Source of the DNA: Chitinophagaceae bacterium
GTDB taxonomy: Bacteria > Bacteroidota > Bacteroidia > Chitinophagales > Chitinophagaceae
Assembly: GCA_019638625.1 (NCBI GenBank)
Contig: JAHBTK010000001.1
Span: 735,434 to 799,433 of the forward strand
DNA length: 64,000 nt
Reading direction: 5' to 3'
Both the position numbers and the translations under genes were made by a program. Position 1 is the first letter of the stretch, and every line of letters starts with the position of its first letter. Positions 50,789 through 59,399 of this stretch are shown here, piece by piece. The notes beneath the pieces were generated by a model. That model searched no databases. It was not told the DNA's origin and worked only from the letters and a program-made list of their open reading frames with translations.

Positions 50789-52744
50789 ATGAATCATGAG
50801 AATTCATTAGGTAAAAAGGTTACTGTTTCCACTTTACTGGTCGCACTCGGCATCATCTACGGAGATATCGGCACCAGCCCCCTATATACATTCAAGGCAA
50901 TCATCGGGGCGAATGAGATCAGCGAACTGCTGGTTTTGGGTGGGGTGTCCTGTGTATTCTGGACATTGGTTTTGCAGACCACCGTCAAATATGTTTGGAT
51001 CACTTTAAAGGCCGACAATGAAGGAGAGGGTGGGATATTTTCGCTGTATTCTTTAGTAAGAAAATATGGCAGAAAGCTGATCCTGCCGACCATGATAGGC
51101 GCCGCAGCTCTGCTTGCAGACGGCATTATAACCCCTGCGGTTACCGTAACATCGGCAATTGAAGGGTTGACGCTGATAAGAGGGCTTGATCATTTATCAC
51201 CCGTGCCTGTCGTAATTGTTATCATATCCTGCATTTTCTTCTTTCAAAGGTTTGGCTCCCAAAAAGTAGGCAAAGCTTTCGGCCCTGTAATGCTGATGTG
51301 GTTCTCTATGCTGCTGGTTGCCGGGTTGAGCCAGATAGTAACAGCTCCAGGTGTGTTAAAAGCATTAAACCCTTATTACGCCTACCAGTTGCTGTCTCAT
51401 TATCCGCGCGGGTTTTGGATACTGGGAGCAGTATTTTTATGTACAACGGGGGCGGAAGCGCTGTATTCAGATCTCGGGCACTGCGGGCGCAGAAATATCC
51501 GGATAACATGGATATATGTAAAAGTCTGCCTGCTTGCCAACTACCTGGGTCAGGCTGCCTGGCTGCTGCATGAAAACGGTACATTTCTCGAAAACCGCAA
51601 TCCTTTCTTCCAGATCATTCCCGGCTGGTTCCTGATACCAGCTATCATTATCGCCACCTGCGCAGCCATCGTAGCCTCCCAGGCTTTGATCAGCGGATCA
51701 TTCACGTTGGTCAGCGAAGCGATCAACCTGAACTTTTGGCAAAGAGTATCAGTTAAGCAGCCCACAGAAGCCAAGGGGCAGATATACATTCCAAGTGTGA
51801 ACACGATGCTGTGGGGTGGTTGTATCATGATAGTACTTTATTTTAAAAACTCTGCCGGAATGGAAGCCGCCTATGGACTGGCCATAACCATTGCCATGCT
51901 GATGACCACCTATTTACTAACCTATTACCTGCTTTATAAGCTGAAATGGAATAAGATCCTTGTCTATGGGCTGCTGTTCATGTTTGCAACCATTGAGATT
52001 TCATTCTTCATAGCCAATATCATAAAGTTCCAGGAGGGTGGATATATAACCGTTATGACAGGCACTTTATTTTTGATAGTTATGTATGCATCATTTTACG
52101 GCAGAAAGATAAACAACCGGTACACCAAGTTTGTACACCTGGGAAAATACACAGATGAGATCGTAGAGCTAAGTGAGGACAAAAGTATCCCGAAGCTTAC
52201 CACCCATTTAATATACCTTACCAAGGCTGACAGAAGGGACCAGATCGAAGAAATAATTATTGACTCCATTTTTGCCAAAAAGCCCAAACGTGCCGATGTG
52301 TATTGGTTTTTTCACATTAACCGAACCAATCAGCCCTATACACTGGATTATGATGTATCGGAGCTGGTGGATGATAAGATTATTAAAATAATCGTCAATA
52401 TAGGATTTAGAATTCAACCTAAAACAGAGATATACTTCAGGCAGATCATGGAAGACCTGATTGAGAAAAAAGAGCTGAACCTTCATTTGAGGAACAACGG
52501 AACTACGAAATATCACCCCGGTATGGATTATCGTTTTGTAGTGATCGAAAAATATTTATCGATCGAAAATGAGTTTGCTTTGAAAGAAGGATTTATTCTC
52601 AATACATACTTTTATTTAAAGAGATGGGCACAGCGTGACGAAAATGCTTTTGGATTGGATAAAACCAGTGTTACCATAGAAGAAGTGCCCCTGATATACA
52701 GTCCGGTTAAAAAAGTAGGGCTCATCAGAAATATCTCCGGGTAA
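50789..52744 (+). CDS. kup: Kup-family potassium uptake protein
   Basis: A 651-residue K+/H+ symporter. The N-terminal GIIYGDIGTSPLYTFKAI is the family signature. LADGIITPAVTVTSAIEGL, a TTGAEALYSDLGHCG block and QALISGSFTLVSEA follow. Twelve membrane helices occupy about residues 15-440, and a hydrophilic cytoplasmic C-terminal domain of about 200 residues completes the normal length. It would take up K+ at low pH or when other systems fail. Control by the KdpDE-like pair is suggested by the 19-bp box. Confidence 0.95.
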   Translation: MNHENSLGKKVTVSTLLVALGIIYGDIGTSPLYTFKAIIGANEISELLVLGGVSCVFWTLVLQTTVKYVWITLKADNEGEGGIFSLYSLVRKYGRKLILPTMIGAAALLADGIITPAVTVTSAIEGLTLIRGLDHLSPVPVVIVIISCIFFFQRFGSQKVGKAFGPVMLMWFSMLLVAGLSQIVTAPGVLKALNPYYAYQLLSHYPRGFWILGAVFLCTTGAEALYSDLGHCGRRNIRITWIYVKVCLLANYLGQAAWLLHENGTFLENRNPFFQIIPGWFLIPAIIIATCAAIVASQALISGSFTLVSEAINLNFWQRVSVKQPTEAKGQIYIPSVNTMLWGGCIMIVLYFKNSAGMEAAYGLAITIAMLMTTYLLTYYLLYKLKWNKILVYGLLFMFATIEISFFIANIIKFQEGGYITVMTGTLFLIVMYASFYGRKINNRYTKFVHLGKYTDEIVELSEDKSIPKLTTHLIYLTKADRRDQIEEIIIDSIFAKKPKRADVYWFFHINRTNQPYTLDYDVSELVDDKIIKIIVNIGFRIQPKTEIYFRQIMEDLIEKKELNLHLRNNGTTKYHPGMDYRFVVIEKYLSIENEFALKEGFILNTYFYLKRWAQRDENAFGLDKTSVTIEEVPLIYSPVKKVGLIRNISG

Positions 52745-52812
52745 CGCAGGTCTCTTTTCAGGGATCACATCGAGGCTCGTCTCACCGCCTACTAACGTTT
52801 AGTACATCAAAT

Positions 52813-52920
52813 ATGAAACATGAAAAGCAATCATCAAAGGAAAAGATCATCAATATATTTGCATTGATACTGTTGATCTTTATAATTTTCTGCATATTCT
52901 ATATAATGTTTCGGAGGTAA
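52813..52920 (+). CDS. Small single-span membrane protein (35 aa)
   Basis: ATG 52813 to TAA 52920 encodes 35 residues: a charged N terminus (MKHEKQSSKEKI), one hydrophobic helix of about 20 residues (about 15-32) and a positively charged end (FRR). The charge pattern suggests an N-in helix with a short tail. Size and design recall KdpF-like or other small subunits of transporters. It directly follows kup (68 bases). No homologue is recognised. Confidence 0.5.
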   Translation: MKHEKQSSKEKIINIFALILLIFIIFCIFYIMFRR

Positions 52921-53033
52921 CCCGTGCTATTGCATTATAAAAAGACAGAGATCATTTAGGCATGTGCCTATTTGCCGGCAAACGAAATCAAAGTTTTTGA
53001 AATTATAACACCCTTTATTACTTTTATACGCAG

Positions 53034-53249
53034 ATGGCAAAGGATGAAAAAACTACCGGGGAAGAATTCAGGGGTCTTATATTGGACCAATTCAAAGCTT
53101 TCTTCAACTGGTTAAAACCCAATCCAGGGGAAAAACTGTCGCTTCAAATTGTAAAGTTCATACTAAAAATACCGGTAGTGCTACTGATGATCGCGGCGTC
53201 TCCTGTCTTAATAGTTGTACTGATTTTTGTTTTTCTAATTGCACTATAG
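53034..53249 (+). CDS. Small membrane protein (71 aa)
   Basis: A 71-residue protein with an amphipathic hydrophilic N-terminal half (MAKDEKTTGEEFRGL) and one long hydrophobic helix at the C terminus (about 46-71), which would anchor it in the inner membrane with the N terminus inside. I do not recognise the family. Its stop lies 5 bases before the start of the next membrane protein, so they are probably cotranscribed. Confidence 0.55.
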   Translation: MAKDEKTTGEEFRGLILDQFKAFFNWLKPNPGEKLSLQIVKFILKIPVVLLMIAASPVLIVVLIFVFLIAL

Positions 53250-53253
53250 CAGA

Positions 53254-53619
53254 ATGTATTTGAAAAAGATATTCACGCGTTGGTTTACTATATTTGTTGT
53301 AGTCTTTGTTGCGCATCAACTTTTGCAAAAAGTACTGAAAATTCCTGTTCCCGTAGCCGACAGTTACCTGGATGCATTTTTATTTATGCCGATATTACTT
53401 CACCTGATACTATGGGAAAGGCGGCTGTTGTTTAAAAAGGGGGAAAGCTATACACTTTCATATGCTGATATTTTTATACTATTTGTTGTTGTCTCGATCG
53501 TATGCGAATATTTTTTCCCAAAGTGGAACAAGCAGTTTACTGTGGATTTTTCAGATGTAATATGCTATTTAGCCGGCGCTACCCTGTTCGCGCTGTTTTT
53601 TAACAAACCGGCTAGATAG
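53254..53619 (+). CDS. Conserved small integral membrane protein
   Basis: A 121-residue protein from the ATG at 53254, with about four hydrophobic helices and the motif PVADSYLDAFLFMPILLHLILWERR. This pattern belongs to a Bacteroidota family often labelled as a magnesium-citrate transporter, a name not supported by its size. A TTG at 53239 would overlap the upstream gene. Function unknown; it lies in the ion-homeostasis block. Confidence 0.6.
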   Translation: MYLKKIFTRWFTIFVVVFVAHQLLQKVLKIPVPVADSYLDAFLFMPILLHLILWERRLLFKKGESYTLSYADIFILFVVVSIVCEYFFPKWNKQFTVDFSDVICYLAGATLFALFFNKPAR

Positions 53620-53679
53620 AAAAGCTTTTATTATATTGCTTTTCGGTTCTAAACCACATTTAAAAGTATAACAGCAATT

Positions 53680-54966
53680 ATGAGCAATAAAATAGTTGAA
53701 TTTATAAACTTACACAACGGGGAGGAAGATAAAAAGAAAGTGCTGGAAAATGTGTTTAACAACATTTCTTTCCGCGGCTCTAATCTTTGGATATTGGCCT
53801 GCGCCATTATCATTGCCTCCATTGGGCTGAATGTCAATTCCACGGCTGTTATCATCGGGGCGATGCTCATTTCCCCGCTGATGGGGCCAATCGTAGGCGC
53901 CGGTTTTGCATTGGGCACTTATGACTTCCCGCTGTTGAAGAAGTCCATGAAAAACCTTGTTATCGCTACCGGGGTAAGTTTGCTGGTATCTGCTTTGTAC
54001 TTTTACTTCAGCCCGTTTAAAGACGTACAATCAGAGATATTAGCCAGGACTTCACCCAATATTTACGATGTGCTCATTGCTTTTTTTGGAGGACTGGTAG
54101 GCGTAATTGCCGTAACCCGGGTTGAAAAAGGAAACCCGATCCCGGGCGTGGCTATCGCTACTGCATTAATGCCACCGCTGTGTACTGCCGGCTATGGGAT
54201 CGCAACCTTTAACTTTCCTTATTTTGCCGGGGCATTTTATTTATATACCATTAATTGCTTCTTTATATGTATCGCTACTTTCTTCGTGGTGAAATACCTG
54301 AACTACCCTGCGGCAAGCTTTAAGAGCATACGATATAGCAGGAAAATCAGGGTGGGTATTACTTCGCTGATCTTTATCATGATCATCCCAAGCTTTTACC
54401 TGGCGTACACCCTCTGGAATGAAAAAAAATATACCAAAACGGTAGAGCAGTTTATCAATACGGAATTTGTGAGCAATGGCAATATGGTTATCTACAAAAA
54501 AATTGATTACAAAAGCAATCCCAAAAAGGTAGAGCTTGCTTTACTGAACAGGAAGCTGAGCGAAAAAGAAATTGAGACCTATAACCGGATACTCGCCAAT
54601 ATGGGTGCATCCAATACGGAGCTTACATTCAGGCAAAACGATGAAGATTTAAAGACCGAAATATTAAACGAGATCAACAAAAAAGAAAATGTGCTTTCTG
54701 AAAAAGATATAGCTATCAATAACCTGAAGAGTGAATTAAACAAATACAAGTTAGACGATCCTACGCTGACTAAAGAATTAAATATTCTTTTTCCTGCTAT
54801 AAAGAATATATCACTGGGCAAAATTGAGCAATACCCTAACACAGACAGTGTGCAGATACAATGTATACTGCTTTATAGCGCTCCGGAAGATGTTGAAGAA
54901 GAAAAGCTGAAGCCCTGGCTGGCAGAAAGGCTGAAAACAAAAAATATAGTTTTGATCAGGCAGTAA
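53680..54966 (+). CDS. DUF389 (TIGR00341-type) membrane protein
   Basis: A 428-residue inner-membrane protein. Six to seven helices (about 28-250) hold the DUF389 signatures GLNVNSTAVIIGAMLISPLM, GPIVGAGFALG, VGVIAVTRVEKGNPIPGVAI and ATALMPPLCTAGYG. The C-terminal 170 residues are hydrophilic with a probable coiled coil (about 310-365). The family has no firm function but often occurs with ion transport and envelope-stress genes, as here. It is transcribed alone from 53680. Confidence 0.88.
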   Translation: MSNKIVEFINLHNGEEDKKKVLENVFNNISFRGSNLWILACAIIIASIGLNVNSTAVIIGAMLISPLMGPIVGAGFALGTYDFPLLKKSMKNLVIATGVSLLVSALYFYFSPFKDVQSEILARTSPNIYDVLIAFFGGLVGVIAVTRVEKGNPIPGVAIATALMPPLCTAGYGIATFNFPYFAGAFYLYTINCFFICIATFFVVKYLNYPAASFKSIRYSRKIRVGITSLIFIMIIPSFYLAYTLWNEKKYTKTVEQFINTEFVSNGNMVIYKKIDYKSNPKKVELALLNRKLSEKEIETYNRILANMGASNTELTFRQNDEDLKTEILNEINKKENVLSEKDIAINNLKSELNKYKLDDPTLTKELNILFPAIKNISLGKIEQYPNTDSVQIQCILLYSAPEDVEEEKLKPWLAERLKTKNIVLIRQ

Positions 54967-55009
54967 ACAGCCCTGCTTCCCTTTAAGCGACAACAATAAG
55001 CCGGCGCGA

Positions 55010-55825
55010 TCAGCTTTGGGACTCAAATAAATGGGTTATGGATACAACGGCTATATCAGATTCTTTAAGTATATACTCCGTATAGTTTTCTCCAAATATA
55101 TCGTACCACTCTTTTTCTGATGTGGCATTGATCACAATAAGATCGTTTCCATTCTCTTTGGCGGCAGCGATCACTTGTGCAGGAATACTTTTTTTAGCGG
55201 TATCCTGCAGATCCGTCACGTTAAATTCAACCCCCTGGCTTTTCGCTATGCCGGTAATTTCATTGATCTTTCCTGAATCTATCTTGCCAAAATTCACAAT
55301 ATAAAGCGCTGCTCCTTCTTTGTCAATAAATGGTTTTGTATATAAAATTTTATTTTCCACACCGGCAACACCCCTTACGGGAAACAAAATACTATGAAAA
55401 TGATGTTGTTTAAAGCTTATGGGGACAGATAGCACAGGGCATTCAACTTTCATAATGATCTTATAAGCCTTGGTAGCAGCGAAATACTTTTTTACCCCTG
55501 TCTGCACCCCGATTATTAAAAGGTCTGTTTTGTTTTCAACGCAATATTTATACAGGAACATCTCTGCTTCACCCACCCTGGCAAATAGCTTTATTTCCAG
55601 CTCATCGTTTGAAAGCATTTCTTCTTTTTGCTCTTTCAGCTTTTCATAGGCCGCACTTACAAATATTGCTTTTTTATTTTTTGATTCTGCAGGCGAAACT
55701 GCATGTATGATGTCCAGACTGGCATTATACCTTTTAGCAAGCAACACGGCACATTGCAGTGCATGGCCGGCTTCCGGCGTGAAGTTTGTGGCAATGGCTA
55801 TTTTACGGATATGATATTTTTTCAT
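55010..55825 (-). CDS. Universal stress protein (tandem UspA domains)
   Basis: A 271-residue protein from the ATG at 55825 (MKKYHIRKIAIATNF); the in-frame start at 55891 would add an unusual tail. The first Usp domain (about 1-140) has KTDLLIIGVQTGVKKYFAAT. The second (about 145-271) is degenerate and ends with GNDLIVINATSEKEW and SDIAVVSITHLF. The ATP-binding G-2x-G-9x-G-S/T loop is not intact in either, so nucleotide binding is doubtful. Usp proteins often modulate K+ transport; here it is convergent with the DUF389 gene (gap 43 bases). Confidence 0.85.
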   Translation of the reverse strand: MKKYHIRKIAIATNFTPEAGHALQCAVLLAKRYNASLDIIHAVSPAESKNKKAIFVSAAYEKLKEQKEEMLSNDELEIKLFARVGEAEMFLYKYCVENKTDLLIIGVQTGVKKYFAATKAYKIIMKVECPVLSVPISFKQHHFHSILFPVRGVAGVENKILYTKPFIDKEGAALYIVNFGKIDSGKINEITGIAKSQGVEFNVTDLQDTAKKSIPAQVIAAAKENGNDLIVINATSEKEWYDIFGENYTEYILKESDIAVVSITHLFESQS

Positions 55826-56144
55826 CTGGAAATGATTTAACGCTGCAATACGATATGCATTCAAAATTATATTTTTTACAAACATACGCATTCGTAATAC
55901 GAGATATCTGCGTTCAAAAACAGCAAAAGTGCAATGTTTTAATTAACTTTGCCATTTCTGTATTACAAGTAATACACACCGAGTAAAATATAGCATGCCG
56001 TTTTAGCAAATGCATTAAGCGCTAACTATTCTTCCTGCCTGTTCATTATTCAGGAGTTTATCATATCTCTTCAGAAACGCTGCAGGATACTACATTGCTG
56101 GAAGTATTTCACTATTATTTATTAACATTCAAAAACCAAACGTT
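55826..56144. other. Divergent regulatory region with a long inverted repeat
   Basis: A 319-bp gap between the Usp and MscS genes. It contains TGTATTACAAGTAATACA (55959-55976, 8-bp arms, 2-base spacer) and TCGTAATACGA near 55889, which share the core GTAATAC. Both could bind a common regulator of the two divergent genes. No other feature is seen. Confidence 0.5.
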
Positions 56145-57218
56145 ATGAATGATTTTTGGGATAATATTTATTTAGGTAACTCATTGCGTTCCTGGGCAAT
56201 TACATTTGGAGGTATTGTGCTGGGGTTTATATTGATCAGGATTTTTAAAAGAATTGCGTTACAGTGGCTTAAAAGATGGTCGCTCAAAACGGCAACCTTG
56301 ATGGATGATCTTATAGTAGCCGCCATTGAAAAAACCGTTATACCTATTTCCTATTTCCTGGTAATATACCTGCTGCTCCATAATCTTGATTTCCCGGAGA
56401 AAGTCCGCAATATTATCCGCATTGCAATACTGCTTGTCGTAACTTTTTATGTGCTGCAGCTCATCACTAAAGTAATACAATACTTTGTGTTAAGCATTTT
56501 AAAAAAGCAGGAAGATGGCGACCTGAAGCAAAAGCAGGCCAGGGGATTGCTGGTAATTGTTAAGGTGGCTGTATGGATACTGGGTATTGTGTTCCTGCTG
56601 AGCAATCTCGGGTACGATGTAACCTCAATTATTGCCGGGCTAGGCATCGGGGGTATTGCTATTGCGCTGGCAGCACAAACTATTTTAGGCGACCTGTTCA
56701 GCTATTTTGTTATCCTGTTCGACAGGCCTTTTGAGATCGGCGATTTTATTATCATTGACGACAAAATGGGTGTGGTGGAATATATCGGTATAAAAACCAC
56801 GCGGCTGAGAACATTATCCGGGGAGCAGCTTATCTGCTCCAATAAAGATCTTACAGACTCCCGTGTGCACAACTACAAGCGTATGCAAAAAAGAAGGGTG
56901 GTGTTCAGTATCGGCGTTACCTATCAAACCCCGGCAGATGCGCTGGAAAGCATACCGCAGCTTGTTAAAGAAATTATCGAAAAGAAAGACGATGTGATAT
57001 ACGACCGGGGACACTTTGCCGGCTTGGGCGATTTCAGCCTGAACTTTGAATTTGTTTATTATATACTCTCCTCCGATTACAATAAGTATATGAACGCACA
57101 ACAGGATATCCTGCTGAACATTTACAGGTCTTTTGAAAATAAAAAAATAGACTTTGCCTACCCCACACAAACTATTTTTTTGGAAAAGAATAATACGGGA
57201 GGGGTAAGCCCGGTTTAA
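56145..57218 (+). CDS. MscS-family mechanosensitive channel
   Basis: A 357-residue small-conductance channel. Four N-terminal helices lead to the pore-lining TM3 region GIGGIAIALAAQTILGDLF, then the beta domain (FDRPFEIGDFIIIDDKMG, VEYIGIKTTRLRT) and the C-terminal alpha/beta cage (VVFSIGVTYQTPADALE). It opens at low osmolarity to release solutes, completing the K+/osmotic set of this block. Confidence 0.92.
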   Translation: MNDFWDNIYLGNSLRSWAITFGGIVLGFILIRIFKRIALQWLKRWSLKTATLMDDLIVAAIEKTVIPISYFLVIYLLLHNLDFPEKVRNIIRIAILLVVTFYVLQLITKVIQYFVLSILKKQEDGDLKQKQARGLLVIVKVAVWILGIVFLLSNLGYDVTSIIAGLGIGGIAIALAAQTILGDLFSYFVILFDRPFEIGDFIIIDDKMGVVEYIGIKTTRLRTLSGEQLICSNKDLTDSRVHNYKRMQKRRVVFSIGVTYQTPADALESIPQLVKEIIEKKDDVIYDRGHFAGLGDFSLNFEFVYYILSSDYNKYMNAQQDILLNIYRSFENKKIDFAYPTQTIFLEKNNTGGVSPV

Positions 57219-57484
57219 TGTAAGGAGGTAAAATTACAGGACTTGTAATGACAAAGTCAAAAGCAATGTTGCGATATTCATCAATATTGCAAATAACCTT
57301 GTGCAATCTGGCTTCTGCAACTGTTGCCCGTGCAAAGCACTAATATTTTTTTATGTGTCATATTTAAACAAACAGCCAAATAATACTAATAATACAAAAT
57401 GTTGGGTCAAACCCAAAAATAAGTTGCAACACAATTACAGAAGTAGCTATAACAATTGGTTTACGATATTTTGTCCAAAACCGA
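57219..57484. other. Intergenic region; possible partial ArsR operator
   Basis: Sequence between the MscS and arsM genes without a coding frame. AATATTGCAA (57283-57292) equals ten bases of the arsR operator palindrome at 58709-58724. Otherwise AT-rich and featureless. Confidence 0.4.
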
Positions 57485-58324
57485 TTAACCACAACATTCT
57501 GTTCCACAACCGCAGGTTTTTGATTTTTCTGCATAAACGGTAATACTGAAAATTCCTGTGCTATCCGATTTGAAGTTTTGCAGTTCTTCTTCGTTCAGGT
57601 AATTTTTCAAAATATCGTCCGGAACATTAATTGGTTTTTCCTTTTGAATGGTAATATTTGAAAAGCCGTTTGTTTTTATGAGCTCCAAATAATCGTTTTT
57701 TTGAATTGCACCCGCAACGCAACCCGCATACATTTCAGCATCTTTACGTAGCGCTTCGGGCAGGTTGCCAATTAAAACAACATCTGAAATACTAAAGTGC
57801 CCGCCTTGCTTTAACACTCGAAAGATATCTTTGAAAACTTTTTCTTTGTCGGGAACAAGATTTAAAACACAATTGCTTACAATTACGTCCGCAACACTTG
57901 AAGAAACCGGGATATTTTCAATATCGCCCTGCCTGAACTCAACATTTGCAAACCCTAATTTTTGGGCGTTGGCTTTTGCTTTGTCAATCATTGCAGGCGC
58001 AAAATCAATACCGATAACTCTGCCATCTTCACCTGTTTCGTTTCGCGCAATAAAGCAGTCATTACCGGCACCGCTTCCCAAATCAATTACGGTGTCGCCC
58101 TTTTTTATTTTTGCAAATTGTGTCGGCAGCCCGCAGCCCAAGCCCAAATCTGCGTCTGGATTGTAGCCATCCAAAGTGCTGTAATCATCGCTCATAATGT
58201 TATACACTTCTGTTGAGCAACAGCCCGAACCGCAGCAGGATGACTGATTGGTTTCTCTGTTTTGTAAAGCAATTCCGCTGTACTTCTGCTTTACCATTTC
58301 TTTGATTTCTTTATCTGCATTCAT
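57485..58324 (-). CDS. arsM: Arsenite S-adenosylmethionine methyltransferase
   Basis: A 279-residue class I methyltransferase. The SAM motif is VIDLGSGAGNDCFIA (about 78-92), then VIGIDFAPAMIDKAKANAQ. Arsenic-binding Cys are expected in SNCVLNLV and MYAGCVAGA, plus a conserved N-terminal Cys in GCGLPTQF. Extra Cys clusters are SCCGSGCC (N-terminal) and CGCGTECCG (the C terminus). It methylates As(III) to mono- and dimethyl species. It is cotranscribed behind arsR (43-base gap). Confidence 0.93.
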   Translation of the reverse strand: MNADKEIKEMVKQKYSGIALQNRETNQSSCCGSGCCSTEVYNIMSDDYSTLDGYNPDADLGLGCGLPTQFAKIKKGDTVIDLGSGAGNDCFIARNETGEDGRVIGIDFAPAMIDKAKANAQKLGFANVEFRQGDIENIPVSSSVADVIVSNCVLNLVPDKEKVFKDIFRVLKQGGHFSISDVVLIGNLPEALRKDAEMYAGCVAGAIQKNDYLELIKTNGFSNITIQKEKPINVPDDILKNYLNEEELQNFKSDSTGIFSITVYAEKSKTCGCGTECCG

Positions 58325-58367
58325 TTTATTTAATTGTTTTGTTCCAATTATGAATAATAAAAAACCC

Positions 58368-58694
58368 TTAACAGCATTTTTTATCAGTTACAGTCAAAAT
58401 AATTTTCGCAAAATATTCTTTCAATATGTTGAATGTTTTTTCATCAATGCAATAACAAATTGCATTGCCCTCAATGTTACCTTTTATCAGCCCTGCATTT
58501 TTAAGTTCTTTCAAATGCTGTGAAACAGTTGGTTGTGCCAATGGCAATTCGTTTACTATATCGCTACAAATACATTCATTCGCCTTTAACAGATACTCTA
58601 TAATGGCAACTCTTGCCGGATGTCCCAATGCCTTTGCGATTGTGGCGATTTGATTTTGTTTGTTTGTAAAATGATCTGCTTTGGTTGCTCCCAC
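58368..58694 (-). CDS. arsR: ArsR-family metalloregulator
   Basis: A 108-residue winged-helix repressor: ALGHPARVAIIEYLLKANEC, then ICSDIVNELPLAQPTVSQHL (recognition helix) and AGLIKGNIEGNAICYC. Candidate As(III) ligands are Cys41 and Cys43 at the start of the DNA-binding helix and the C-terminal Cys107-Cys108 pair. It heads the arsR-arsM operon. A perfect palindrome 15 bases upstream is the probable autoregulatory operator. Confidence 0.92.
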   Translation of the reverse strand: MGATKADHFTNKQNQIATIAKALGHPARVAIIEYLLKANECICSDIVNELPLAQPTVSQHLKELKNAGLIKGNIEGNAICYCIDEKTFNILKEYFAKIILTVTDKKCC

Positions 58695-58708
58695 TGTAAA
58701 TAATATTT

Positions 58709-58724
58709 TAATATTGCAATATTA
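58709..58724. promoter_or_regulatory. ArsR operator palindrome
   Basis: TAATATTGCAATATTA is a perfect 16-bp palindrome, 15 bases before the arsR start codon, in the position of known ArsR operators. Confidence 0.75.
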
Positions 58725-58837
58725 CGATTTATATTTTATCTGCCAAACCCGATAATTCAAAAATGATTTGTTTTTTCAGCTAATTGGTAACTGTTTCCGA
58801 ATTAAAAATCAAACAGAATGGATTGGCACAAATAGAA

Positions 58838-58961
58838 ATTGGCAATTATTGAAAACCCTGGTTTTCCATAAGGACTGTTGCTGAATATTGAGAGGTCTAT
58901 TGATTTTATCTCAGGATAGCCACTGTAATAAATTACTGCATAGACAAGAATAATTGCCAAT
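58838..58961. repeat. 13-bp inverted repeats flanking about 100 bp
   Basis: ATTGGCAATTATT (58838-58850) and its exact complement AATAATTGCCAAT (58949-58961) face each other across 98 bases in the gap between arsR and the Xre gene. This could be a small MITE-like element, a remnant of an IS, or a long hairpin. No ORF lies inside. Confidence 0.5.
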
Positions 58962-58986
58962 ATTTAACCCTTTTTACAATAGAAGT

Positions 58987-59229
58987 TCAATCCTCAAAAT
59001 CAAACTCGAAATCCAACAGCTTTTTGGGATGTGTTTCCAAGCCCTTAGCAAGTTCTAATAGCGTCAACATTGTGATGTTGGCTTTTCCCTTTTCAATTTT
59101 GCTTATATCGCTGTAATCTATATTACAATTCTGGGCTAGTTTTCTATAACTTAGTTTCTTCTTCTTTCTAAACTTTTCAACTTGCTTCCCAAATTGAACT
59201 AGGAAATCACTGTTAGGAACCTTTTCCAT
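58987..59229 (-). CDS. Small XRE-family HTH regulator
   Basis: An 80-residue single-domain Cro/CI protein. The HTH is LSYRKLAQNCNIDYSDISKI followed by EKGKANITMLTLLELAKGL, and the tail is acidic (FEFDFED). It has no sensor domain, so it probably works as a simple autorepressor or in a small regulatory pair. A perfect inverted repeat 69 bases upstream of its start is a candidate operator. Confidence 0.85.
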   Translation of the reverse strand: MEKVPNSDFLVQFGKQVEKFRKKKKLSYRKLAQNCNIDYSDISKIEKGKANITMLTLLELAKGLETHPKKLLDFEFDFED

Positions 59230-59297
59230 AATACATTTTGTAATAAGGTCTTACTCTACAAAAAAATAAATGTGGGAATAAACCCCCACTATATAAT

Positions 59298-59323
59298 ATT
59301 TCTTTGTATATTTACAAAGAAAT
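59298..59323. promoter_or_regulatory. Inverted repeat, candidate Xre operator
   Basis: ATTTCTTTGTA / TACAAAGAAAT, perfect 11-bp arms with a 4-base spacer, upstream of the small Xre gene and also upstream of the RNA/toxin-like element on the other strand. Confidence 0.6.
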
Positions 59324-59399
59324 TATTTTTGCGATTACTTCATAAGATCATTTGAAGCATTCGCTTTGAATCTCGTTCCGAAAACTGGTAATTTTTGAA

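Noticed and set aside
53254..53619. Magnesium-citrate secondary transporter
   Set aside because: The protein is only 121 residues with about four helices, far too small for a CitMHS transporter; the name is a propagated label.
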